Below, in pieces: positions 1-6,511 of a stretch of 10,000 bases of DNA. Within the stretch, counting starts at the first letter, position 1. Each line of letters begins with the position of its first letter. Origin of the DNA: Magnetospirillum sp. (GTDB lineage Bacteria > Pseudomonadota > Alphaproteobacteria > Rhodospirillales > Magnetospirillaceae); the NCBI GenBank assembly GCA_020217035.1, contig JAIWOG010000022.1, forward strand, positions 1-10,000, in the 5' to 3' direction. The position numbers were made by a program, and so were the translations under genes. Below the pieces are notes generated by a model. The model was given only the letters and a program-made list of their open reading frames with translations, searched no databases and had not been told where the DNA came from.

Positions 1-299
1 TCGACAATTTGGTGCAGATCGGCCACAACGTGCAATTGGGCCGGGGCTGCGTGGTGGTGGCCCAGGTGGGCATTTCGGGATCGACGCAGTTCGGCGATTT
101 CGTCGCCGCCGGCGGCCAGGCCGGCTTCGCCGGCCACTTGAAGATCGGCATGGGTGCGAAGATCATGGCGCAGGCCGGGGTGATCGGCGACGTTCCGGCG
201 GGGCAGACCTATGGCGGCACACCGGCGGTGCCACGTCTGGAATGGCTGCGTCAGTCGGCCGTGCTCAGTAAAATGGCCCGTGACAGAAAGCAGCGCTAA
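1..299 (+). CDS. lpxD: UDP-3-O-(3-hydroxyacyl)glucosamine N-acyltransferase, C-terminal part
   Basis: Only the last 98 codons are present; the first two bases belong to a cut codon and the readable frame starts at base 3. LpxD transfers a (3R)-hydroxyacyl chain from acyl carrier protein to the 2-amino group of UDP-3-O-acyl-glucosamine, the third step of lipid A synthesis, in the cytoplasm. The visible part shows left-handed beta-helix hexapeptide repeats (for example [16 protein letters not shown]). The QIGHNV segment carries the histidine (codon 24-26) that matches the catalytic His239 of E. coli LpxD. The AGHLKI segment carries the second conserved histidine (135-137). The chain ends in a short helical tail with charged residues ([20 protein letters not shown]), as is usual for the family. 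It is followed after 38 bases by fabZ. Identification rests on motif recall and on the neighbouring lpx genes. Confidence 0.95.
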   Translation, partial: DNLVQIGHNVQLGRGCVVVAQVGISGSTQFGDFVAAGGQAGFAGHLKIGMGAKIMAQAGVIGDVPAGQTYGGTPAVPRLEWLRQSAVLSKMARDRKQR

Positions 300-337
300 C
301 AATAGTTTAGAGAATTGAAAACCACAGGAAGGACAGC

Positions 338-799
338 ATGGTGAACGAGACCGAGACCGGGAAGGAGGTCGATATCAACCGGATCATGGAAATGATCCCG
401 CACCGCTACCCGTTCCTGATGGTTGACAAGGTTGTCGACATCGTCGTCAACGAAAGCGCCGTCGGCATCAAGAACGTCACCATCAACGAACCGTTTTTCC
501 AAGGCCATTTCCCTCAGCATCCGGTGATGCCGGGTGTGCTGATCATCGAAGCCATGGCGCAGACCGCCGCCGTGCTGGTGGTGTCCACCCTGGGGCCGGC
601 TTCCGAGGGCAAGCTGGTTTATTTCATGAGCGTCGACGAAGCCCGCTTCCGCAAGCCCGTCGGCCCCGGCGACCAGTTGCACATCCATGTCACCAAGGAA
701 CGTTCGCGTGGTAACGTCTGGAAGTTCCGCGCCGAAGCCAAGGTGAACGACATCCTGATGGCCGAAGCGGTTTACGCTGCCATGATTTTGGATAACTGA
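338..799 (+). CDS. fabZ: (3R)-hydroxyacyl-[acyl-carrier-protein] dehydratase FabZ
   Basis: FabZ dehydrates (3R)-hydroxyacyl-ACP to trans-2-enoyl-ACP in the elongation cycle of type II fatty acid synthesis. It competes with LpxA and LpxD for the same hydroxyacyl-ACP, which explains its place inside the lpx operon. The 153-residue length is normal for a single hot-dog-fold domain. The family motif [13 protein letters not shown] is at residues 56-68. Catalytic His57 lies in GHFP and catalytic Glu71 in IIEAMAQ, both intact. The start is supported by a strong Shine-Dalgarno sequence, AGGAAGGA at 326-333, four bases before the ATG. The upstream gap (300-337) is AT-rich compared with its surroundings but shows no clear promoter. 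The stop codon overlaps the lpxA start by one base (TGATG). Confidence 0.97.
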   Translation: MVNETETGKEVDINRIMEMIPHRYPFLMVDKVVDIVVNESAVGIKNVTINEPFFQGHFPQHPVMPGVLIIEAMAQTAAVLVVSTLGPASEGKLVYFMSVDEARFRKPVGPGDQLHIHVTKERSRGNVWKFRAEAKVNDILMAEAVYAAMILDN

Positions 800-1599
800 T
801 GGCCAACATTCATCCTACCGCCATCGTCGATCCCCAGGCGGATGTCGCCGGATCGGCCTCCATCGGCCCCTATTGCGTGGTCGGTCCCCATGTCCGTCTG
901 GGCGAAGGCGTGGAATTGCTGTCCCATGTGGTGGTCGAAGGACGCACCACCATCGGCGACAACACCCGCATTTTTCCCTTCGCCTCCATCGGTCACCAAC
1001 CGCAGGATTTGAAGTATCACGGCGAGCCGTCCACCCTGGAAATCGGCAGGAACAACCAGATCCGCGAATACGTCACCATGCAGCCGGGCACCGAAGGCGG
1101 CGGCATGATCACCAAGGTGGGCGACAATTGCCTGTTCATGGCCAGCGCCCACGTGGCCCATGACTGCATCGTCGGCAACAACGTGATCATGGCCAACAAC
1201 GCCACCCTGGCCGGCCACGTCCTGGTGGGCGAATACGCCTTCCTGGGCGGGCTGTCGGCGGTGCACCAGTTCGTGCGCATCGGCAAGCACGCCATGGTCG
1301 GCGGCATGTCGGGCGTCGAGGCCGACATCATTCCGTTCGGCATGGTCATCGGCAACCGCGCCCATCTGAACGGTCTGAACATCGTCGGGCTGAAGCGTCG
1401 CGGCTTCTCGCGCGACGAGATTCATTCCCTGCGCAGCGCCTATCGTCTGCTGTTCGGCCCGGAAGGCACTCTGCAGGAACGTCTGGCCGACGTGGCCGAG
1501 CAATATGCCAGCAACGGCGCGGTGATGGAGGTGATCGAGTTCATCCGATCCGATTCGTCCCGGTCGCTGTGCACGCCCGGCTTCGAGGATGGCAAGTAA
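799..1599 (+). CDS. lpxA: Acyl-[ACP]--UDP-N-acetylglucosamine O-acyltransferase LpxA
   Basis: LpxA performs the first step of lipid A synthesis, moving a (3R)-hydroxyacyl chain from ACP to the 3-OH of UDP-GlcNAc. The 266-residue protein has an N-terminal left-handed beta-helix of hexapeptide repeats (about residues 1-185) and a C-terminal helical part beginning near the conserved GLKRRGFSRDEI. The catalytic histidine is His121 in SAHVAHDC (His125 of E. coli). The position matching the E. coli hydrocarbon-ruler Gly173 is Gly169 in MVGGMSGV. From the E. coli/Pseudomonas comparison, this points to a longer acyl chain (about C14) rather than C10; that is inference. The start overlaps the fabZ stop by one base and has a weak GGA at 790-792, so it is probably translationally coupled. 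The 3' end overlaps lpxI by 11 bases. Confidence 0.97.
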   Translation: MANIHPTAIVDPQADVAGSASIGPYCVVGPHVRLGEGVELLSHVVVEGRTTIGDNTRIFPFASIGHQPQDLKYHGEPSTLEIGRNNQIREYVTMQPGTEGGGMITKVGDNCLFMASAHVAHDCIVGNNVIMANNATLAGHVLVGEYAFLGGLSAVHQFVRIGKHAMVGGMSGVEADIIPFGMVIGNRAHLNGLNIVGLKRRGFSRDEIHSLRSAYRLLFGPEGTLQERLADVAEQYASNGAVMEVIEFIRSDSSRSLCTPGFEDGK

Positions 1600-2404
1600 G
1601 CTCGGCATCATCGCCGGCGGTGGCGCCTTTCCAGGGCTTGCCATCGCCGCCTGCCGCTCGCAGGGGCGGCCGTTCCATGTCCTGGCGTTGACCGGCCATG
1701 CCGATCCCTTGGTCATCGGCGACGCCCCGGCGGACTGGATTCGCTTGGGCGAGGCGGGGACCGGCTTCAAGAAGCTGCACGCGGCCGGGGTCACCGAATT
1801 GGTGATGATCGGCCCGGTGCGTCGTCCCACTCTGAAGGAACTGGCACCCGATTGGCGTACCACCAAGTTCTTCGCCAAGGTCGGTCTGAAGGCTCTGGGC
1901 GACGACGGCTTGCTACGGGCGGTGGCCAAGGAAATCGAGGAGGAGGGGTTCACCGTCATCGGCATCGACCAAGTCCTGGACGATTGCTTGGCCCCCGAGG
2001 GGCTGTTCGGCCGTCACGCCCCAGACGAGCAAGCGCAAGCCGACATCCGGCGAGGATGGGAGGTGGCCAAGGGCCTGGGCGCCCTGGACGTGGGACAGGC
2101 GGTGATCGTCCAACAAGGCATCGTCTTGGGGGTCGAGGCCGTCGAGGGCACCGACCGGCTGATCCGCCGTTGCGCCGACTTGCGCCGTGAAGGCCCCGGA
2201 CCCATCCTGGTCAAGGTCAAGAAGCCGGGGCAGGATCGCCGCCTGGATTTGCCGACCATCGGCCTTGCCACCCTGCATGAAGCCATCGCCACCGGCTTGC
2301 GCGGCATCGTCGTCGAAGCCGGCGGCGCCTTGGTGTTGGATCGTCAGCACCTGACCGACGAGGCCGATGCCAATGGCCTGTTCGTCCTGGGACTGAAGGG
2401 CTGA
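1589..2404 (+). CDS. lpxI: UDP-2,3-diacylglucosamine pyrophosphatase LpxI
   Basis: LpxI hydrolyses UDP-2,3-diacylglucosamine to lipid X (2,3-diacylglucosamine 1-phosphate) and UMP. It replaces LpxH in alphaproteobacteria and acts between LpxD and LpxB. The 271-residue protein matches the Caulobacter enzyme as I recall it. It has an N-terminal glycine-rich KLGIIAGGGAFPG, a middle GDDGLLRAVAKEIEEEGF, the segment LDVGQAVIVQQGIVLGVEAVEGTD, and RRLDLPTIGLATLHEA. Asp220 in this last segment probably corresponds to the catalytic Asp225 of Caulobacter LpxI. The C-terminus LFVLGL is also typical. The start lies inside the end of lpxA, with GAGG (1585-1588) directly abutting the ATG. That spacing is poor for independent initiation, so coupling to lpxA termination is likely. 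A later start would remove the glycine-rich motif. Confidence 0.93.
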   Translation: MASKLGIIAGGGAFPGLAIAACRSQGRPFHVLALTGHADPLVIGDAPADWIRLGEAGTGFKKLHAAGVTELVMIGPVRRPTLKELAPDWRTTKFFAKVGLKALGDDGLLRAVAKEIEEEGFTVIGIDQVLDDCLAPEGLFGRHAPDEQAQADIRRGWEVAKGLGALDVGQAVIVQQGIVLGVEAVEGTDRLIRRCADLRREGPGPILVKVKKPGQDRRLDLPTIGLATLHEAIATGLRGIVVEAGGALVLDRQHLTDEADANGLFVLGLKG

Positions 2405-2405
2405 G

Positions 2406-3572
2406 ATGCTGATCTACGTCATCGCCGGAGAACCTTCGGGCGACTTGTTGGGCGGGCGCCTGATGGCGGCGCTTCGCCAGCAAACCGGCGATTCCATCCG
2501 TTTCGCCGGCATCGGTGGCGAGAACATGCAGGCCCAGGGGCTGACGTCGCTGTTTCCCATGACCGAACTGACGGTCATGGGCCTGACCGAGGTGTTGCCG
2601 CGCATTCCCCGTATCTTGCGGCGGGTGCGGGAAACCTTGGACGACATCGGACGTCTGAAGCCCGACGCCGTCGTCACCATCGATTCCTGGGGTTTCACCG
2701 GTCGGGTGCAGAAAGGTTGCCAGAAGCTTTATCCCGACCTGCCGCGCCTTCATTACGTCGCCCCCATGGTGTGGGCGTGGAAGCCGAAACGGGCGGCGAA
2801 ACTGGCCAAGGTCCTGGATTTGCTGATGACCTTGCTGCCGTTCGAGCCGCCTTATTTCGAGAAGGAAGGGCTGCGCACCGTCCATGTGGGGCATCCGGTG
2901 GTGGAATCCGGGGCCGGGCAGGGTGACGGGGCGGCGTTCCGGGCCCGCCACGGCCTTGCTGACGACGCGACGCTGCTGGCGGTGCTGCCGGGCAGCCGCC
3001 ATTCGGAAACGTCCAAGCTGTTGCCGGTCTTCGGCCAGGTTCTGCACCGCTTGAAAGCGACGCATCCGACTTTGCGGGTGGTGGTGCCGACCTTGCCGCA
3101 TCTGGTTGACGAAGTGCGCCAAGCGGCCAGGAACTGGCCGTTCGATCCCCTGGTCATCGACGACGGCAGCCAGAAATACGATTGCTTCGCCGCCTGCACC
3201 TGCGCCCTGGCCGCTTCCGGGACGGTGGCCCTGGAACTGGCCATGGCAGGGCTGCCGACGGTCATCGCCTATCGCCTGTCGGCGCTGACCGCCTTTGTCG
3301 CCCGCAATTTCTTCGGCTTCAAGATCAAGTGGGCGACCTTGGTCAACATGGTGTTGGATCGTCCGGTGATGCCGGAATTCCTGCAAGAGGAGTGCCGGGC
3401 CGAAAGCATCGCCCCCGTCCTTGCCCGCCTGCTGGACGACGAAGCCGAACGGCAGTGGCGGCGCCGCGACATGGCCGTCGGCATGGTCGAACTGGGAATG
3501 GGCGGGCCGTCCCCGGGGGCGCGGGCCGCCCAGGTGGTCTTGGATTTCATCGCGCAAAGGAAACAGCCATGA
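2406..3572 (+). CDS. lpxB: Lipid-A-disaccharide synthase LpxB
   Basis: LpxB is a GT-B glycosyltransferase (family GT19). It joins UDP-2,3-diacylglucosamine to lipid X, forming the beta-1',6 disaccharide of lipid A at the inner face of the inner membrane. The 388-residue protein has the N-terminal AGEPSGDLLGGRL (residues 7-19), HYVAPMVWAWKPKRAAKL (116-133), VGHPVVES (161-168), the donor-site LAVLPGSRHSE (191-201), and ASGTVALELAMAGLPTVIAYR in the C-terminal domain. Asp93 in TIDSWGF aligns with the essential Asp98 of the enterobacterial/Haemophilus enzyme. The usual IDxPDF motif reads IDSWGF here, a departure reported separately. A good ribosome site, GAAGGG (2395-2400), sits five bases before the ATG, one base after the lpxI stop. 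The stop overlaps gloA (ATGA). Confidence 0.96.
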   Translation: MLIYVIAGEPSGDLLGGRLMAALRQQTGDSIRFAGIGGENMQAQGLTSLFPMTELTVMGLTEVLPRIPRILRRVRETLDDIGRLKPDAVVTIDSWGFTGRVQKGCQKLYPDLPRLHYVAPMVWAWKPKRAAKLAKVLDLLMTLLPFEPPYFEKEGLRTVHVGHPVVESGAGQGDGAAFRARHGLADDATLLAVLPGSRHSETSKLLPVFGQVLHRLKATHPTLRVVVPTLPHLVDEVRQAARNWPFDPLVIDDGSQKYDCFAACTCALAASGTVALELAMAGLPTVIAYRLSALTAFVARNFFGFKIKWATLVNMVLDRPVMPEFLQEECRAESIAPVLARLLDDEAERQWRRRDMAVGMVELGMGGPSPGARAAQVVLDFIAQRKQP

Positions 3573-3964
3573 GCTGGCAGATGCTGCACACCATGATCCG
3601 GGTCGGCGACCTGGACAAGTCCATCGCTTTTTATACCGGGCTGCTGGGAATGACGCTGTTGCGCCGCACCGACTATCCCGAGGGCCGCTTCACCCTGGCC
3701 TTCGTCGGCTATGGCGACGAAAAGTCCAATACCGTTTTGGAGCTGACCCATAATTGGGACACGCCGGCTTATGATCTGGGGAATGGTTTCGGCCATGTCG
3801 CCCTGGGGGTGCCCGACATCACCGCCACCTGTGACCAATTGGCCAAGGCCGGCGCCAAGATCACCCGGGCGCCGGGACCCATGAAGCACGGCACCACGGT
3901 GATCGCCTTCATCGAGGATCCCGATGGCTACAAGATCGAGCTGATCGAACGCAAGCCGGCTTGA
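3569..3964 (+). CDS. gloA: Lactoylglutathione lyase (glyoxalase I)
   Basis: Glyoxalase I converts the hemithioacetal of methylglyoxal and glutathione to S-lactoylglutathione in the cytoplasm. The 131-residue protein aligns along its full length with E. coli GloA as I recall it: LHTMIRVGDLDKSIAFYTGL, FTLAFVGYGDE, GHVALGVPDI, GTTVIAFIEDPDGYKIELIE. The four metal ligands expected from the E. coli enzyme are His7, Glu58, His76 and Glu124, all present. The short form suggests a Ni/Co-type bacterial enzyme; this is inference. The ATG overlaps the lpxB stop (ATGA) and is preceded by AAAGGA at 3556-3561, so gloA is the last gene of the lpx transcript. Its stop codon lies within the first dyad of the putative operator region. 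No functional link to lipid A is evident. Confidence 0.95.
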   Translation: MSWQMLHTMIRVGDLDKSIAFYTGLLGMTLLRRTDYPEGRFTLAFVGYGDEKSNTVLELTHNWDTPAYDLGNGFGHVALGVPDITATCDQLAKAGAKITRAPGPMKHGTTVIAFIEDPDGYKIELIERKPA

Positions 3965-4006
3965 CAGGATTGTCAGCCGGGCGCAGCGTCAACCGGATTG
4001 TTGACG
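3962..4006. promoter_or_regulatory. Two adjacent inverted repeats, operator-like
   Basis: Two perfect dyads lie between the end of gloA and the start of the helix-turn-helix gene. The first is TGACA-GGAT-TGTCA (3962-3975). The second has seven-base arms, CGTCAAC-CGGATT-GTTGACG (3987-4006). Both contain GTCA/TGAC half-sites and share GGATTG. They are not followed by a T-run, so they do not look like terminators. Their position 9-53 bases before the start codon at 4015 suits binding of a regulator, possibly the downstream protein itself. A TTGACA hexamer at 3961-3966 could serve as a -35 element, but I see no convincing -10. The function is inferred. Confidence 0.45.
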
Positions 4007-4014
4007 GGGGTGCC

Positions 4015-4941
4015 ATGGACCTGTTTCAGCTGATGGACGACGCCGACGGCCTGCGCGACAAGGCGCTGGATCGCCTGGAAGGCATCGTCGCCTTGTATCG
4101 GTCGGACGATCCGGCGGTGCGCGAGGAAGCCATGGGCCGTGCCATGGTGTTCTGCGGCAAGGAATGGGGCGGCTATGCCGCCGGCCTGGAAGCGTTGGCC
4201 GACCGTTGCGACAGCCGTGACCAATCCTTGATGGCCCTGTGCCTGCGGGAAGAGGCGCAAGACCCCGGCAGCATGATCCGCCAGACCGAGGCGGAATTGG
4301 CCGAACAGGCCAAGATGAGCGACGAGAAGCGGGCGGTGATCGCCCGTTACGGCTCGGAAGAGGCGGCCTTGGGGCCGACGCCGCTGGAACGCATGTTCGT
4401 TGACGCGGTGTCGGACTGGTTGGGCGACCCTGAACTGGATCCCTGGGCCCCGATCGCTGGCTGGGCGGTGCCATGGCATCCGCTGCCCGATGAACTTGCT
4501 CACACCGTCGCCGTGGCTTGCCCGATGCCGCAAACCATCGCCGACGCCCGCGCCGAGTGCATGGCCTGGGAAAGTCGGTTGGCCGAATTGGACGCGCTGG
4601 GCGAGGGGCCGGGGGGCGCCGTGCTGCCCACCGCCTGCGCCGCCCGCCATCGTCTGGTTCAGTTGGAATGGGCGGCGACCTTGCCGGTGCGGTCCCTGGC
4701 CGATTTCCAGATGCGGCTGGAATATTGGCGCAGCCATGGCGGCGACGACGGCGCCGGCTATGCCCGACTGGAACAGGATTTCGTCCAGTTGCTGGCCCAG
4801 GGCGTCAGCCTGGGAGGTGTCGAGACCACCAAGGACAAATGCCGGCGCCTGAAACTGGACAATCCCAAATGGTCGTTGGCCCGCATCGGTCAGGAACTGG
4901 GAATTTCCCGTCAGGCCGTTCACAAACATCTGAAAGCCTAA
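4015..4941 (+). CDS. Uncharacterised protein with C-terminal helix-turn-helix
   Basis: I do not recognise the family of this 308-residue protein. The last 23 residues (about 286-308), starting WSLARIGQELGISRQAVHKH, form a clear helix-turn-helix with the usual pattern of an alanine/glycine turn and a polar recognition helix. The domain sits at the very C-terminus, leaving about 280 residues of mostly helical, acidic sequence with several tryptophans and cysteines and no motif I can name. No signal peptide or membrane segment is visible, so it is likely cytoplasmic. The ATG at 4015 is chosen because GGGGG (4006-4010) precedes it. A TTG start at 3961 would run through the dyads and overlap gloA. 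It is followed after 12 bases by the BON-protein gene, so the two probably share a transcript. A transcriptional regulator role, perhaps autoregulatory, is inference. Confidence 0.85.
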   Translation: MDLFQLMDDADGLRDKALDRLEGIVALYRSDDPAVREEAMGRAMVFCGKEWGGYAAGLEALADRCDSRDQSLMALCLREEAQDPGSMIRQTEAELAEQAKMSDEKRAVIARYGSEEAALGPTPLERMFVDAVSDWLGDPELDPWAPIAGWAVPWHPLPDELAHTVAVACPMPQTIADARAECMAWESRLAELDALGEGPGGAVLPTACAARHRLVQLEWAATLPVRSLADFQMRLEYWRSHGGDDGAGYARLEQDFVQLLAQGVSLGGVETTKDKCRRLKLDNPKWSLARIGQELGISRQAVHKHLKA

Positions 4942-4953
4942 GGGAGACCCCGT

Positions 4954-5541
4954 ATGCGCAAGTTCCTGATCCCGGCCATGGTGGCCATGCTGGCGGGTTT
5001 CCCCGCCCAAGCCCAGTTGATGGACGTGCTGACCGCGCCGAAAACCCTGATCGACCGCGCCATCGAGGCCCGTTCCGCCGGTGACATCGCCAAGGACAAC
5101 GAGATCGTCGTCAAGATCAACGCCATCATGGGCAAGCTGGGCACTGTCAAGGCGTCCACCGAAATCTACGAACAACGCCTGCTGATCACTGGAATCTTCG
5201 ACGACAAGGCGGTTTACGACAAGTTCGAACGGGAAGTCCGCCAGGTCGCCGGCGTCAAGAAGCTTTACTGGCACGTCACCTATCTGGCCGAGAACGACCC
5301 CAAGCGGAAGAGTTTGCTGGATTGGGCCGACGTCACCGTCATGGCCGCCAAGGCGCAAGGTCGTCTGGTGGGCACTGCCGGCGTCGCCGACGTCAACTTC
5401 CGCACCACCGCCGATTCCTATGGCACGGTCTATCTGATCGGCCGGGCGCGATCGGGCGAGGAAGCCAAGAAGGCCCTGGCCCGCGCCAGGGACGGCGCCG
5501 GTGTCAAGAAGGTGGTGGATTACGTGGTGGTGCGCCCCTAG
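4954..5541 (+). CDS. Secreted protein with two BON-like domains
   Basis: The 195-residue protein begins with a typical Sec signal peptide: MRK, a hydrophobic core, then FPAQA before Gln21, so cleavage after residue 20 is likely. There is no lipobox cysteine, so the mature form is probably a soluble periplasmic protein. Two BON-like units follow. The first is about residues 47-112, with TEIYEQRLLITGIFDD and a final VKKLYWHVTY. The second is about 125-193, with YGTVYLIGRARSGEEAKKAL and VKKVVDYVVV. BON domains occur in envelope-stress and membrane-associated proteins such as OsmY and DolP, where they are thought to bind phospholipids or other envelope parts. The exact role here is unknown. The Shine-Dalgarno sequence GGGAGA (4942-4947) is six bases before the ATG. 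It is the last gene before the terminator at 5599-5627. Confidence 0.88.
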   Translation: MRKFLIPAMVAMLAGFPAQAQLMDVLTAPKTLIDRAIEARSAGDIAKDNEIVVKINAIMGKLGTVKASTEIYEQRLLITGIFDDKAVYDKFEREVRQVAGVKKLYWHVTYLAENDPKRKSLLDWADVTVMAAKAQGRLVGTAGVADVNFRTTADSYGTVYLIGRARSGEEAKKALARARDGAGVKKVVDYVVVRP

Positions 5542-5598
5542 TTAGGCAAACACCACGCGGGCTAATCCCCCAACCTTTGGCCCAAGTTGTATGACCAG

Positions 5599-5627
5599 CG
5601 GGCGGCAGCTATCCTGCCGCCCGTTTT
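5599..5627 (+). terminator. Rho-independent terminator
   Basis: A perfect 10-base-pair GC-rich stem (CGGGCGGCAG at 5599-5608 pairing with CTGCCGCCCG at 5614-5623) encloses a five-base loop and is followed by TTTT at 5624-5627. It lies 57 bases after the BON-gene stop and ends 20 bases before the permease start. It most simply terminates the helix-turn-helix/BON transcript. It could also act as a leader attenuator for the permease gene. Confidence 0.85.
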
Positions 5628-5647
5628 CCTGTGTGGAAGGTGTCCTG

Positions 5648-6511
5648 ATGTTCACCCGGGCGATGCCGGCCTTGTTCGTGCTGCTATGGAGCACCGGGTT
5701 CATCGGCGCAAAGTTCGGCCTGCCTTACGCCGAGCCCTTCACCTTCCTGTCCATCCGTTTCGTGCTGATCATCGCGCTGCTGTCGGTACTGGGCTGGGCG
5801 GCAAAAGCGGACTGGCCGAAATCACCGCGTCAGATCGGTCATCTGCTGGTTTCCGGCACCCTGGTCCATGCCGCCTATCTGGGCGGCGTCTTCGCCGCCA
5901 TCCATCATGGCCTGTCTTCCGGCATGGCGGCGCTTCTGGTCGGCTTGCAACCCTTGCTGACCGCCCTTGTCGCCGGTCCGCTGTTCGGCGAACGCATCAC
6001 TCCCCGTCAATGGCTGGGACTGGTGCTGGGCTTGGTCGGGGTGATGCTGGTGCTGGCGGCACGGCCCAATGGACTGGGCTTCGCCGGCCTGTCCTGGGTT
6101 GGCGTACTCTTCGCCTTGGTCGCCCTGGCCGGCATCACCGCTGGCACCCTTTATCAAAAGCGCTTCGGCCAGGGCATGGACCTGCGTACCGGTTCGGCCG
6201 TGCAATATGTCGGCGCACTTTTGGTGCTGGGGCCGGCGGCTTATTTCAGCGAAACCATGCGGGTGGAATGGACCCTGACCTTCGTCCTGGCCATGGCCTG
6301 GCTGGTCCTGGTGCTGTCCTTGGGGGCCATCACATTGTTGATGATTCTGATCCGAAGCGGCGAGGCGGCCCGTGTCGCAAGCCTGTTCTATCTGGTGCCG
6401 CCGGTGACCGCCGCCATCGCCTGGGCGCTGTTCGGCGAGACCTTGACCATGCTGGGGCTGGCCGGCATGGGGCTGGCGGCTCTGGGCGTCGCCCTGGTCA
6501 TCAAACGCTAG
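5648..6511 (+). CDS. EamA/DMT-superfamily permease
   Basis: The 287-residue inner-membrane protein has the layout of the drug/metabolite transporter superfamily: two EamA repeats of about five membrane helices each (about residues 5-130 and 145-285). Typical motifs are LLWSTGFIGAKFGLPYAEP and FLSIRF near the start, and FGERITPRQWLGLVLGLVGV at the end of the first repeat. The second repeat ends with PVTAAIAWALFGETLTMLGLAGM. The substrate cannot be read from sequence; family members export amino acids, metabolites or drugs. The ATG at 5648 is chosen because GGAAGG (5635-5640) precedes it by seven bases and the protein then begins just before the first helix. An upstream ATG at 5591 would place the terminator hairpin inside the coding region. 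The gene converges on argE, and the two stop codons overlap in CTAG (6508-6511). Confidence 0.92.
   Translation: MFTRAMPALFVLLWSTGFIGAKFGLPYAEPFTFLSIRFVLIIALLSVLGWAAKADWPKSPRQIGHLLVSGTLVHAAYLGGVFAAIHHGLSSGMAALLVGLQPLLTALVAGPLFGERITPRQWLGLVLGLVGVMLVLAARPNGLGFAGLSWVGVLFALVALAGITAGTLYQKRFGQGMDLRTGSAVQYVGALLVLGPAAYFSETMRVEWTLTFVLAMAWLVLVLSLGAITLLMILIRSGEAARVASLFYLVPPVTAAIAWALFGETLTMLGLAGMGLAALGVALVIKR

Noticed and set aside
772..1965. Long open frame on the - strand (397 codons) across lpxA and lpxI
   Set aside because: It is antisense to two well-recognised genes, has low-complexity His/Gly/Ala/Asp-rich composition typical of the reverse frame of GC-rich coding DNA, and shows no motif.
2217..3557. 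Long open frame on the - strand (446 codons) opposite lpxB
   Set aside because: It is antisense to lpxB, with composition typical of a mirror frame (rich in Gln, His, Arg, Gly) and no recognisable domain.
3973..5358. Long open frame on the - strand (461 codons) opposite the helix-turn-helix and BON genes
   Set aside because: The + strand frames have ribosome sites, a signal peptide and recognisable domains; the antisense frame has none.
5562..5589. Imperfect inverted repeat around CAACC...AAGTTG before the terminator
   Set aside because: The pairing is interrupted and short; it is not convincing next to the strong hairpin at 5599-5627.
5591..5647. N-terminal extension of the permease from ATG at 5591
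   Set aside because: It would translate through the terminator hairpin, and a better ribosome site stands before the ATG at 5648.
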